A DNA stretch of 64,000 nucleotides, from NCBI GenBank assembly GCA_018823415.1, contig JAHJIN010000194.1, positions 1 through 64,000 on the forward strand, written 5' to 3'. This document shows, in pieces, positions 54,538-61,797 of the stretch. The notes under the pieces are model-generated. The model saw only the letters and a program-made list of their open reading frames with translations, searched no databases and was not told the DNA's origin. The stretch is from Chloroflexota bacterium (GTDB taxonomy: Bacteria; Chloroflexota; JAHJIN01). A program made the position numbers and the translations under genes. Within the stretch, counting starts at the first letter, position 1; the number at the start of each line of letters is the position of its first letter.

Positions 54538-57438
54538 TCATGGATATGCGGCCTCGACCGACACGGCCTGGAGTACCACGTGATCACCCAGGGGTGCGCC
54601 CGCCTCGTCTGCCACCGACAATCGGGCATTGGTCACCGGGTCATACAGGCCCACGATGATCTGATAGGTCCCACGCGGTGTCTCGGGCTTGACCGTCAGG
54701 CGATAGGTGTCCGTCAGCACCTCGCCGGGGACCCAACTGGTGGTGGGTGCCGTGCCCCGGCCGGGCACCGCATCGTCCTGCGCCCAGATGCTCGCCGGGC
54801 GATTCGGGTCGATGAGGTGGGTAAAGACCTTGTACGACGTGTCTATGGGCGCCAGGCATTGCCAGTACAGGGTCAGGGTCATGGTCTGGCCGGGTTGCAG
54901 CGGGCGGTCGGCCGGCTCGGTCTGATAGCCTAACAAGCGGATACCCTCGCCCAGCCGCGCGTTGACCGGGTGCGCGATGGGGGGCACGTTGTAGTTGGGC
55001 TCGCGCCCCACCACGGGCACCGATTGCAGGACGACCGGCTCGCCCACCGGCTGGCTGGCTGCGTCATACACGATGACCACCAGGTGCAATTCCTGGGCAT
55101 CGCTGATCCCGGCTGCCGGTATTATCTGGTAAAAGTCCACCACCAACTCGTCGGCGCGCCACCGGCTGGTGGGGTAGGCATCGCCCACCGGGCGCGGCGC
55201 CGACTGGGCCAGGTTTTGCCCGGCCAGGTCGAGCAACTCTACAGCCAGCACATAATCGCCGGCCGGGGGAACCAGGGCCTGCCAGAACAGCGTGATGGAC
55301 GACGGCTGCCCGGCCATGAATGGTCCGGGTCCCAGGCTATACCCCAGCAGTTGCACGTCGCCAAAACGCGCCCCCACCGAGCGCTGGATCGGCAGCGCCT
55401 CCAAGGGCGGGGGGTCGCGCGGAGCTACCACGTTCACCTGGCCCAGGAACAACTCGGCCCCCCGGGGCGTGCCATCAAACCCCGCCACCGAGAGGGGCTG
55501 ACCGCCCCCGGGCCGGTTCAGGCTCAGGTACAGCTTGTACGCGCCCGGCGGCGTGCCGGCCGGGATGAGCACAGCACGCCGGTCCAGCCCGGTCTGGCCC
55601 AGGGGCCACAACGAAAACGGCCACAACCCGGCCTGCGGCTCGCTATCGGACAGCGACCAGGTGCGACCGGCCGCGTCGGCCAGGCGCAGCGTCACCAGGT
55701 AGCGTTCCTCGACGGCCTGTTGCACGCGCCAGGTCAACAGCACGGGCACCACGCCCCAGGCCGCTGGCACTTCGCCGGCGGCCATCTGATATTCGATCAG
55801 AGTCACGGCATCGCCAAAGCGCGCGCCGGGCAGCGGGGCCGGCAACGGGCGCGGCGACGCATGGAATGAGAGCTTGTTGTTCTCGTACCATTCCTGGTCG
55901 ATCATGTACGCCTTCTGGCCCAGATAGGCTTCCACCCGGGTTTCCAAGACCCGGCCGGCCGCCTGATACGAAGGAAACCAGAGGCGGGGATACCCGGACA
56001 GCAACTTATCCAGGCCGGCCTCCATGCCGGCCGGTTCGTCCCATGCGGTGTATGGAACATAGTAGAGCATGGGACGCGGCCGGGGTGCCAGATAACTCTG
56101 AAAGTAGCCCACCTGCCACGGATAGATGCAGACCACCGCGTCGCCAGGGCGAGCCAGGCCACGGGCCCGCGCCATGAGCGGTCGATAGTCGTCGGCGGCG
56201 TTGCGTGGTGTGGTATAGAACGCGTGCAAGGTCTGGGCGTTGAGGGCCACGATGGCGACCATCACCAGCACCGCCGCGCCTATCGGGAGCAATCGCCACT
56301 GCCAGCGCGCGGCCCACGCGGCCCGGCGCGCTACGTCCAGTAATCCCACCAGCCCGGCGGCTGCCAGCAAGTACCAGGCCGGGGCCACGTAGAGAAACTG
56401 GCGCTCGTAATATGGTGGGTGAAACGGAAAGTAGAGGTTGATGACCAGGCCGGCTGCCAGGGGGACCAGGAGATACAATAGCAAACCCGACGTCATCGGC
56501 CGGGCCGGCTGCCGGGCACTGCGCCATACGGCAACCACGCCGCACCCGGCCAGCACCCCGAACACCAGCGCGGCCTCAGGGCTGCCCCCAAAAGCCAGCA
56601 GATGATCGACCAGGTATTGCCAGGGCGGCAGCGGCGCATACGCCTCGTGGGCCACCTTGGCGACCACATAGCTGGTGAGCACCTGATAGGACAAAAGCAC
56701 CCAGGGCACATAGGCCAGGCCCAGGAGCGCCATACGTCCCAGCCAGGGCCACAGGTGGCGACGCTGGCGCGCGTCTCGCCAGGCCCACCACAAGACCCAC
56801 ACGGTCTGGAACAGGGGGATGAACACCGCATAGTAATGCGTATACAACGCCGCAATGGTGATCAGAAGATACGCCAGCCAGCGGCGCGAGAGCCAGCGCC
56901 GGGGCTGCGCGCGCAGGGCTTGCAACATGAGGACCGTGGACGCCAGCCCCAGCGTGGTGAGCAGGGCATACATCCGGGCTTCCTGGGCATAGTACACGTG
57001 CATGGGCGCAAGCGTCAGGAACAGAGCCGCCAGCAGGCCCACTGCGCGGCGGCCACTGAGCAGCCGACCCAACTGGTAGACCAGCGGTATCGCCAACAAG
57101 CTCGACATGGCCGACAAGAACCGCAAGGCGAACGGGCCCCACTCGGCCACGAGCGCCCAGACGTGCAGCAGATAGTAGTATAGCGGCGGATGGATGTCCT
57201 CGGCGGTCAAGAGAGCCGTGTCCCACGGCATCTGGTTGGCGAAAAAGACGCTCTTGCCTTCGTCAAACCAGAGAGGCTGAAAATCCAGGGCATGGACGCG
57301 CAGGGCAAAAGCCAGCAGGAGCAGGGCCAGCAGGGGGAGCGGAGAGCGGATGACGTCAAACGTCAAACGTGATGCGTGACGCATGACCGCTTGGCGTAAT
57401 ACAAGACGTGCTGCGGATTGCGTGTTCGGGTCGGTCAT
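54538..57438 (-). CDS. GT39-like membrane glycosyltransferase with large extracytoplasmic C-terminal region
   Basis: 966 residues. The first helix is followed by PLWFDEGKSVFFANQ, with the catalytic Asp-Glu of the GT39/ArnT type, then EDIHPPLYYYLLHVWALV and YAQEARMYALLTTLGLAS. About twelve helices end near residue 410. The remaining ~550 residues are extracytoplasmic and include two or three beta-sandwich-like repeats, each with a conserved LLGY-x-L segment following a short Gly-rich stretch (for instance FGDVQLLGYSLGPGPF and GEGIRLLGYQTEPADR). These could bind carbohydrate. Start ATG 57438 has GGAG about 7 bases upstream. Confidence 0.83.
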   Translation of the reverse strand: MTDPNTQSAARLVLRQAVMRHASRLTFDVIRSPLPLLALLLLAFALRVHALDFQPLWFDEGKSVFFANQMPWDTALLTAEDIHPPLYYYLLHVWALVAEWGPFALRFLSAMSSLLAIPLVYQLGRLLSGRRAVGLLAALFLTLAPMHVYYAQEARMYALLTTLGLASTVLMLQALRAQPRRWLSRRWLAYLLITIAALYTHYYAVFIPLFQTVWVLWWAWRDARQRRHLWPWLGRMALLGLAYVPWVLLSYQVLTSYVVAKVAHEAYAPLPPWQYLVDHLLAFGGSPEAALVFGVLAGCGVVAVWRSARQPARPMTSGLLLYLLVPLAAGLVINLYFPFHPPYYERQFLYVAPAWYLLAAAGLVGLLDVARRAAWAARWQWRLLPIGAAVLVMVAIVALNAQTLHAFYTTPRNAADDYRPLMARARGLARPGDAVVCIYPWQVGYFQSYLAPRPRPMLYYVPYTAWDEPAGMEAGLDKLLSGYPRLWFPSYQAAGRVLETRVEAYLGQKAYMIDQEWYENNKLSFHASPRPLPAPLPGARFGDAVTLIEYQMAAGEVPAAWGVVPVLLTWRVQQAVEERYLVTLRLADAAGRTWSLSDSEPQAGLWPFSLWPLGQTGLDRRAVLIPAGTPPGAYKLYLSLNRPGGGQPLSVAGFDGTPRGAELFLGQVNVVAPRDPPPLEALPIQRSVGARFGDVQLLGYSLGPGPFMAGQPSSITLFWQALVPPAGDYVLAVELLDLAGQNLAQSAPRPVGDAYPTSRWRADELVVDFYQIIPAAGISDAQELHLVVIVYDAASQPVGEPVVLQSVPVVGREPNYNVPPIAHPVNARLGEGIRLLGYQTEPADRPLQPGQTMTLTLYWQCLAPIDTSYKVFTHLIDPNRPASIWAQDDAVPGRGTAPTTSWVPGEVLTDTYRLTVKPETPRGTYQIIVGLYDPVTNARLSVADEAGAPLGDHVVLQAVSVEAAYP

Positions 57439-57481
57439 CGTTCCGCTCCGTGGTCATCGCCTTTGTTTCTGTTCATGGCCC

Positions 57482-58501
57482 TCAATCGAAATACACGTCG
57501 GTGGTGCCCCAAAGCGCGTGACGGATGCGCGGCACGTGGATGGGCATGATCGGCTCGGGCAAGGCGTCGACCGGAAAGAATGCCGCGTCAGTGGTCTCTG
57601 GCCCGGGCCGCAACTGACCGCCGGCCATGCGGCAGATAAACGCCGCCACAACCACCTGGTTCACCTCGTTGACGACAAAGCCGTCCGGAAACGGCGCGGA
57701 ATAAACTCCGCTGAGGCTGATGATCTGGACCTCGAGGCCGGTCTCTTCGCGGGTCTCGCGCACGGCGGCCTGGACCAGCGATTCGCCATACTCCAGGTGC
57801 CCGCCGGGCAGCGCCCAATAGCCATTGTCCTCGCGATGCACCAACAAGAGCCGGCCGGCCTCGTCCAGGACGATGGCGCACGCCGCCACCCGGGGTGTGA
57901 CGAGCCGGGTCCAGGCCACCAGGTTGATCCAGGGATGCTCCCGGCCCGACCGGTCGGCCTCTTCCCAGCGCTCCAGCACGCGCAGGCCGGCCCGCTCTAC
58001 CAGCAACTCGACCTCGGCCGGGTGATAGTAGGCGAAAAAGACCGGCCCGGCCTCCGAATCGACCCAGGACTCGCCGGCGCCGCGCTTGACGGCGACAAAG
58101 AGATGCCCGTGTTCCAGCACGCGATGAGCCTCGGCCAGCACGGCCGGGGCCTGGGCCTGGGGCACGTGCAGTAGCGACGCGCAGGCCCACACGCCGTCAA
58201 ACGCGCCATCGGCAAAGGGCAGCGCGCGCATGTCAGCCAGGACCAGGGGAGCGTCCACACGCCGCCGGGCCTCGGCCAGCATCCCCGGCGAGCGGTCCAG
58301 TCCCACGGCCCACAGACCCAATTCGCCCAAAAAGCGCGTGTCGCGCCCGGGGCCGCAGCCCAGGTCCAGCACGCGGGCGCCGGGCCGGAGATACTGGCCG
58401 AACGTGTCCAAAGCCCGGTCCAACCGCAGGTCCCACGTGCGCGCGGCAAAACCGGCGGCCAGTTGGTCATAGACGGCGGTAGTAGCGGCGGTTTCGTTCA
58501 T
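57482..58501 (-). CDS. Class I methyltransferase fused to Nudix hydrolase
   Basis: 339 residues. The N-terminal ~190 are a SAM-dependent methyltransferase (VLDLGCGPGRDTRFLGELG, LADMRALPFADGAFDGVW, ASLLHVP). The C-terminal ~130 are a Nudix domain whose box reads GHLEYGESLVQAAVRETR then EETGLEV, with the expected G-x5-E-x7-REUxEE-x-GU pattern. ATG 58501 overlaps the radical SAM stop as ATGA. Nudix enzymes hydrolyse nucleoside-diphosphate-linked compounds; the methylation target is unknown. The single frame is uninterrupted, so the fusion is genuine in this sequence. Confidence 0.9.
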   Translation of the reverse strand: MNETAATTAVYDQLAAGFAARTWDLRLDRALDTFGQYLRPGARVLDLGCGPGRDTRFLGELGLWAVGLDRSPGMLAEARRRVDAPLVLADMRALPFADGAFDGVWACASLLHVPQAQAPAVLAEAHRVLEHGHLFVAVKRGAGESWVDSEAGPVFFAYYHPAEVELLVERAGLRVLERWEEADRSGREHPWINLVAWTRLVTPRVAACAIVLDEAGRLLLVHREDNGYWALPGGHLEYGESLVQAAVRETREETGLEVQIISLSGVYSAPFPDGFVVNEVNQVVVAAFICRMAGGQLRPGPETTDAAFFPVDALPEPIMPIHVPRIRHALWGTTDVYFD

Positions 58502-60069
58502 GCGGCATCCATCGCCCGCTGGTACTCGCGCCACAGCCGGTCCCGGTCTGCACCAGCGGCAGCATCGGCAGCGGCCGCGTCCCAAGGCAGCGGCTCGTCC
58601 GGGGACCACGCACCCAGGTAGCGGGCCGGGTCCGCGCCGCACGAGGCCAGCGCGTCGCCCCAGGCCCGGCGCGTGGGTCCCTGGCAAACGGACAAGGCCC
58701 GGGCCACGCCCACGTCGCCCCGGGACAGCACCGCCTGCACCTCGGCCCACTCGGCGCTTTCGGGCCGGGCGGCGATCCGCAGCCCGCGCAGGGCACTCTG
58801 CACGCGCCGCTGGCGCGCTCGTACGATGGCCAGGGGCGTGACGGCAGCCCACTGGAACGGGGTGCCGGCCTTGGGCACAAAGGGCGTGAGAGTGGCGGAT
58901 ATGCCGCCCTGAAACTGCTGGCGTACGGCCCGGCACAGGTCCACGATGGCGCCGGCGTCGGCGTCGGTTTCGCTGGGGAGGCCCACCATGAAATAGAGCT
59001 TGAGGTTGTGGAACCCGTGCGCCTGGGCCTGCCCGGCGGCGTGCAGGATGTGCGCTTGGGTGAGGCCCTTGCGGACAGCGTCACGGAGACGCTGCGAACC
59101 GGCTTCGGGGGCCAGGGTGATGGTTTGCGTATCGCTCTCGGCCAGCGCCGCCAGCAGCGGCTCGGTGAGCGAGTCGGCCCGCAGACTGGAAACGGCGATG
59201 CGCCCGCCCAGCGCCCGAATGCCGGCCACCAACTCGTCAATGCGGCTGTAATCGCTCACGGCGGCCCCCACCAGCCCGACGCGGGGCCGGTGCTGCAAGC
59301 CTTCTTCCGCCTGCCGGAGCAGCACGTCCAGCGACCGCTCCCGGGACGGCCGCAGGCAGTAGCCGGTCAGGCAGAACCGGCAGCCACGCCCGCAGCCTCG
59401 GCTCACCTCCACCAGCGCCATGCCGCCAAACTCGGTGTCGTGGGTATAGACGACGGTAGAGACAGGAAAGGCATCGAGGTCGAGGGCTGGTTGACGCGTG
59501 ACACTGGGCGTCTCACCGCTTGGCGTGGCGATGGGCGTGTACAGGCCCGGCACGCCGGCCAGCGTGGCGCGGTCGCCGGTCCGCAGCGCGTCCAGCAGCG
59601 CCGGCACGATGACTTCGCCATCGCCCACGGCTACCGCGTCACAGATGAGCGACAGGGGTACCGGGTTGGCGGTGGGGGCCGGCCCCCCGGCGATGATGAG
59701 TGGGTGCCGCTCGTCGCGCTCGGCGGCCAGCAGGGGAATGCCGGCGGCGCGCAAAATCGCCACCAGGTTGAAATAATCCAGCTCGTAGGACACGGTAAAG
59801 GCGATGACGGCGAAATCGTCCAGAGGGCGCTGGGATTCCAGAGCCAGCGGCGGGTCGAAATCGTCCAGAAAGGCCCGCTCGCAGACTACATCGTCGGGCT
59901 GGTTGAACAGACGATAGAGCGCGTGCAGGCCCAGGCTGGACATGCCCACGTGGTACGTGTTGGGATAGACCAGGGCCACGGCCAGCCGGCCGCCCCAGTC
60001 CTTGACGATGGTGCCTTGCTCGCCGGCCAACCGCTCGCGAATGGCAGCCTGGTCTTCCCAGCGGATCAC
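58498..60069 (-). CDS. Radical SAM protein with B12-binding-like N-terminal domain
   Basis: 523 residues. The N-terminal ~200 resemble a cobalamin-binding Rossmann domain (LVYPNTYHVGMSSLGLHALY, GGPAPTANPVPL). The radical SAM core has SRGCGRGCRFCLTGY, giving the C-x3-C-x2-C cluster, and later MVGLPSETDADAGAIVD and TPFVPKAGTPFQW. The latter is typical of TIGR03960-like and MiaB-related enzymes. GTG 60069 is preferred: GGGAGG lies 5 bases upstream, and the longer frame from 60099 would start before the predicted transcription start. Target substrate unknown. Confidence 0.9.
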   Translation of the reverse strand: MIRWEDQAAIRERLAGEQGTIVKDWGGRLAVALVYPNTYHVGMSSLGLHALYRLFNQPDDVVCERAFLDDFDPPLALESQRPLDDFAVIAFTVSYELDYFNLVAILRAAGIPLLAAERDERHPLIIAGGPAPTANPVPLSLICDAVAVGDGEVIVPALLDALRTGDRATLAGVPGLYTPIATPSGETPSVTRQPALDLDAFPVSTVVYTHDTEFGGMALVEVSRGCGRGCRFCLTGYCLRPSRERSLDVLLRQAEEGLQHRPRVGLVGAAVSDYSRIDELVAGIRALGGRIAVSSLRADSLTEPLLAALAESDTQTITLAPEAGSQRLRDAVRKGLTQAHILHAAGQAQAHGFHNLKLYFMVGLPSETDADAGAIVDLCRAVRQQFQGGISATLTPFVPKAGTPFQWAAVTPLAIVRARQRRVQSALRGLRIAARPESAEWAEVQAVLSRGDVGVARALSVCQGPTRRAWGDALASCGADPARYLGAWSPDEPLPWDAAAADAAAGADRDRLWREYQRAMDAA

Positions 60070-60087
60070 GTTCGCCTCCCCATGCGC

Positions 60088-60116
60088 ATTATACCGCACG
60101 ATGGGGGTGATGACAA
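60088..60116 (-). promoter_or_regulatory. Promoter of the radical SAM gene run
   Basis: On the minus strand TTGTCA (60111-60116), 17 bases, TATAAT (60088-60093). Transcription should start near 60081, twelve bases before GTG 60069. Confidence 0.75.
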
Positions 60117-60142
60117 GGGTAGTGTCAGCGCGGCGCTATCAT

Positions 60143-60163
60143 CGGGGCGGAATGACCGCCCCG
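60143..60163. other. Hairpin in the divergent promoter region
   Basis: CGGGGCGG (60143-60150) and CCGCCCCG (60156-60163) with a 5-base loop, followed by GGTTTT on the plus strand. No gene ends here, so it may separate the two divergent transcripts or be another member of the GGGGCG hairpins. Confidence 0.5.
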
Positions 60164-60193
60164 GTTTTACTGTGCGCGGACGCTTGACGCATA

Positions 60194-60222
60194 TTGACTT
60201 GAGCGCAAGGTTGGGGTATACT
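60194..60222 (+). promoter_or_regulatory. Promoter of the pentapeptide-repeat gene
   Basis: TTGACT (60194-60199), 17 bases, TATACT (60217-60222). The leader is about 57 bases and ends with AAGGAGG before ATG 60286. Confidence 0.7.
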
Positions 60223-60285
60223 GATGTGGGAGGCGCGCAGACCCAGACTGCCAGAACCACCATATCACACAGAAGGAGGAAACAG

Positions 60286-61038
60286 ATGGACGCCCAAGAG
60301 CTTATCCAACGATACCAGGCAGGCGAGAAAGATTTTCACGAGGCCAATCTGAGCGGGGCCGACCTGAGTGGGGCCGACCTGAGAGAGGCCGACCTGAGTG
60401 GGGCCAACCTGAGCAAGGCTCATCTACGTGATGCCGATATGAGCAAGGGCGACCTGGAAGGGGCCAACCTGCGCCGGGCCATTCTGTACTGGGCCAACCT
60501 GCTCTGGGCCAACCTGCGCCGGGCCGACCTGGAAGGAGCCAACCTGAGCGGGGCCAACCTCAGCGGGGCCGACCTGGAGGGGGCCGACCTGAGAGAGGCC
60601 GACCTGAACGGGGCCAACCTGAGCCGGGCTCATCTACGTGAGGCCAAGCTGGAAGGGGCCGACCTGAGAGAGGCTGACCTGAGCGGGGCCGACCTTACTT
60701 GGGTCGACCTGAGCGGGGCCGACCTGCGCGAAGCTGACCTGCGCGGGACCAACCTGAAGGGGACCATTCTGAGTGATGATACACGGATTGACACCAAATG
60801 GCGACTGGTCTGGGAAATCGTAACCAAACCTAATGAAGGACGTGACTTGAGCAAGGCCGACCTGCGCGGGGCCAACCTGAACGAGGCCTTCCTGCGCAGG
60901 GCCGATCTGAGCGAGGCCGATCTGAGTGGAACCGATCTAAGTGGGGCCGACCTCAGTGGAGCCGACCTGCGCGATGCCGACCTGCGCGGGGCCAACCTGT
61001 TCGGGGCCACCATGCCCGACGACAGTATACACGACTGA
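60286..61038 (+). CDS. Pentapeptide-repeat protein
   Basis: 250 residues. Residues ~17-160 and ~190-245 are A(D/N)LxG-type pentapeptide repeats that form a right-handed quadrilateral beta-helix. The two blocks are joined by a short non-repeat segment with [16 protein letters not shown], common in cyanobacterial members. No signal peptide or membrane helix is present. Some relatives (Qnr, MfpA) protect gyrase from quinolones; the linker type seen here is not known for that. AAGGAGG lies 6 bases before the ATG. Confidence 0.92.
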   Translation: MDAQELIQRYQAGEKDFHEANLSGADLSGADLREADLSGANLSKAHLRDADMSKGDLEGANLRRAILYWANLLWANLRRADLEGANLSGANLSGADLEGADLREADLNGANLSRAHLREAKLEGADLREADLSGADLTWVDLSGADLREADLRGTNLKGTILSDDTRIDTKWRLVWEIVTKPNEGRDLSKADLRGANLNEAFLRRADLSEADLSGTDLSGADLSGADLRDADLRGANLFGATMPDDSIHD

Positions 61039-61110
61039 TCCCATGACCTCCACGCCACAACGCCACAACGCCAGGGCCTACCCGGTGCCAGGAACCTATC
61101 ACACCAAGCA

Positions 61111-61133
61111 GGGGCGCGATTGAATCGCGCCCC
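61111..61133. repeat. 11-bp-arm palindrome (GGGGCG type)
   Basis: GGGGCGCGATT (61111-61121), G, AATCGCGCCCC (61123-61133). It has the same GGGGCG core as the hairpins at 20738 and 61157 and lies 73 bases after the pentapeptide gene. Confidence 0.65.
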
Positions 61134-61156
61134 TCCCCTACGAGCCCATTGTCCGG

Positions 61157-61187
61157 CAGGGGCGAGGTGACCTCGCCCCTGTTTTTT
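61157..61187 (+). terminator. Strong intrinsic terminator (GGGGCG palindrome with T-tract)
   Basis: CAGGGGCGAGGT (61157-61168), G, ACCTCGCCCCTG (61170-61181), then six T residues (61182-61187). It ends the pentapeptide-gene transcript before the convergent HIT gene. Confidence 0.85.
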
Positions 61188-61199
61188 GTTCATACGTCA

Positions 61200-61292
61200 G
61201 GGCCTAACCCACGGAATTCTTGTGCTAGCGAAACGGCATGAGCAAGAATCTTCAGACCATCAGCCTGGTTGGTTTGGCTCATCCAGGTTAGG
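61200..61292. repeat. Structured dispersed repeat, copy 2
   Basis: The 93-bp element shares its ends (GGGCCTAACCC, ATCCAGGTTAGG) and core (CTTG-x-G-x-TAGCGAA-x-CGGCA) with the copy at 43146. The stem ATTCTTG/CAAGAAT is perfect here where copy 1 has a G-T pair. CCTGG/CCAGG forms a second stem. The right end overlaps the final codons and stop (TAA, minus strand) of the HIT gene at 61288. Confidence 0.8.
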
Positions 61293-61776
61293 GCATGGCT
61301 TCGCGGATACGCCGGGCCAGGGCAGCCAGCTCGTCGTCCGGCAGGTCCAGGATGCCCCGGTCGATGCTCAGGGCGGCGAGTTGCTGCTCCTCATAGGGCA
61401 CGCCGGGCGGCAGAGGGACAACGTGCCAGTGGACGTGCCGGTTGCCCTGCTGGCTGCCCAGCGAGAGGAGATAGACCCGCTCCGTGGGGACCACGCGTCG
61501 CACCGCCTCGGCCACGCGATAGATGACGTGCTGGAGTTGCAGGTACTCGTCCGGCGAGAAATCGCCGGTCACGTGCTCCCGGTGCTGGCGCGGGGCCACC
61601 AGGGTATAGCCATAGAGCGGGGGATACTTGTTGAGAAAGGCCACGGCCACCTCGTCCTGGTAGACGATGTGGTGGCGATAGGCCGGGTCGCCGGCCAGCA
61701 ACGCGCACACAAAGCAGGGGCCGCCTTGCGATCGACGGACGTACGCATCCATGTCGAACGGCCGATAGTGGGTCAT
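61288..61776 (-). CDS. HIT-family nucleotide hydrolase/transferase
   Basis: 162 residues. GNRHVHWHVVPLPPG is the His triad active site (H-x-H-x-H), and FLNKYPPLYGYTLVAPRQHREH is the typical preceding strand-helix. CFVCAL near residue 21 provides a Cys pair, often a zinc site with a His in this subgroup. Members hydrolyse AppppA or nucleoside phosphoramidates. The stop lies inside the repeat at 61200-61292. Confidence 0.93.
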   Translation of the reverse strand: MTHYRPFDMDAYVRRSQGGPCFVCALLAGDPAYRHHIVYQDEVAVAFLNKYPPLYGYTLVAPRQHREHVTGDFSPDEYLQLQHVIYRVAEAVRRVVPTERVYLLSLGSQQGNRHVHWHVVPLPPGVPYEEQQLAALSIDRGILDLPDDELAALARRIREAMP

Positions 61777-61797
61777 GTTAGTCCCTCTACCTTACGG

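Noticed and set aside
59008-60285. N-terminal 426 codons of a 676-codon frame ending in the pentapeptide gene
   Set aside because: This part is antisense to the radical SAM gene and crosses two promoters; the real start is ATG 60286 with AAGGAGG.
60286-61038. Dense short repeats that could suggest a DNA repeat array
   Set aside because: The periodicity is 15 bases and encodes pentapeptide repeats; it is explained by the protein.
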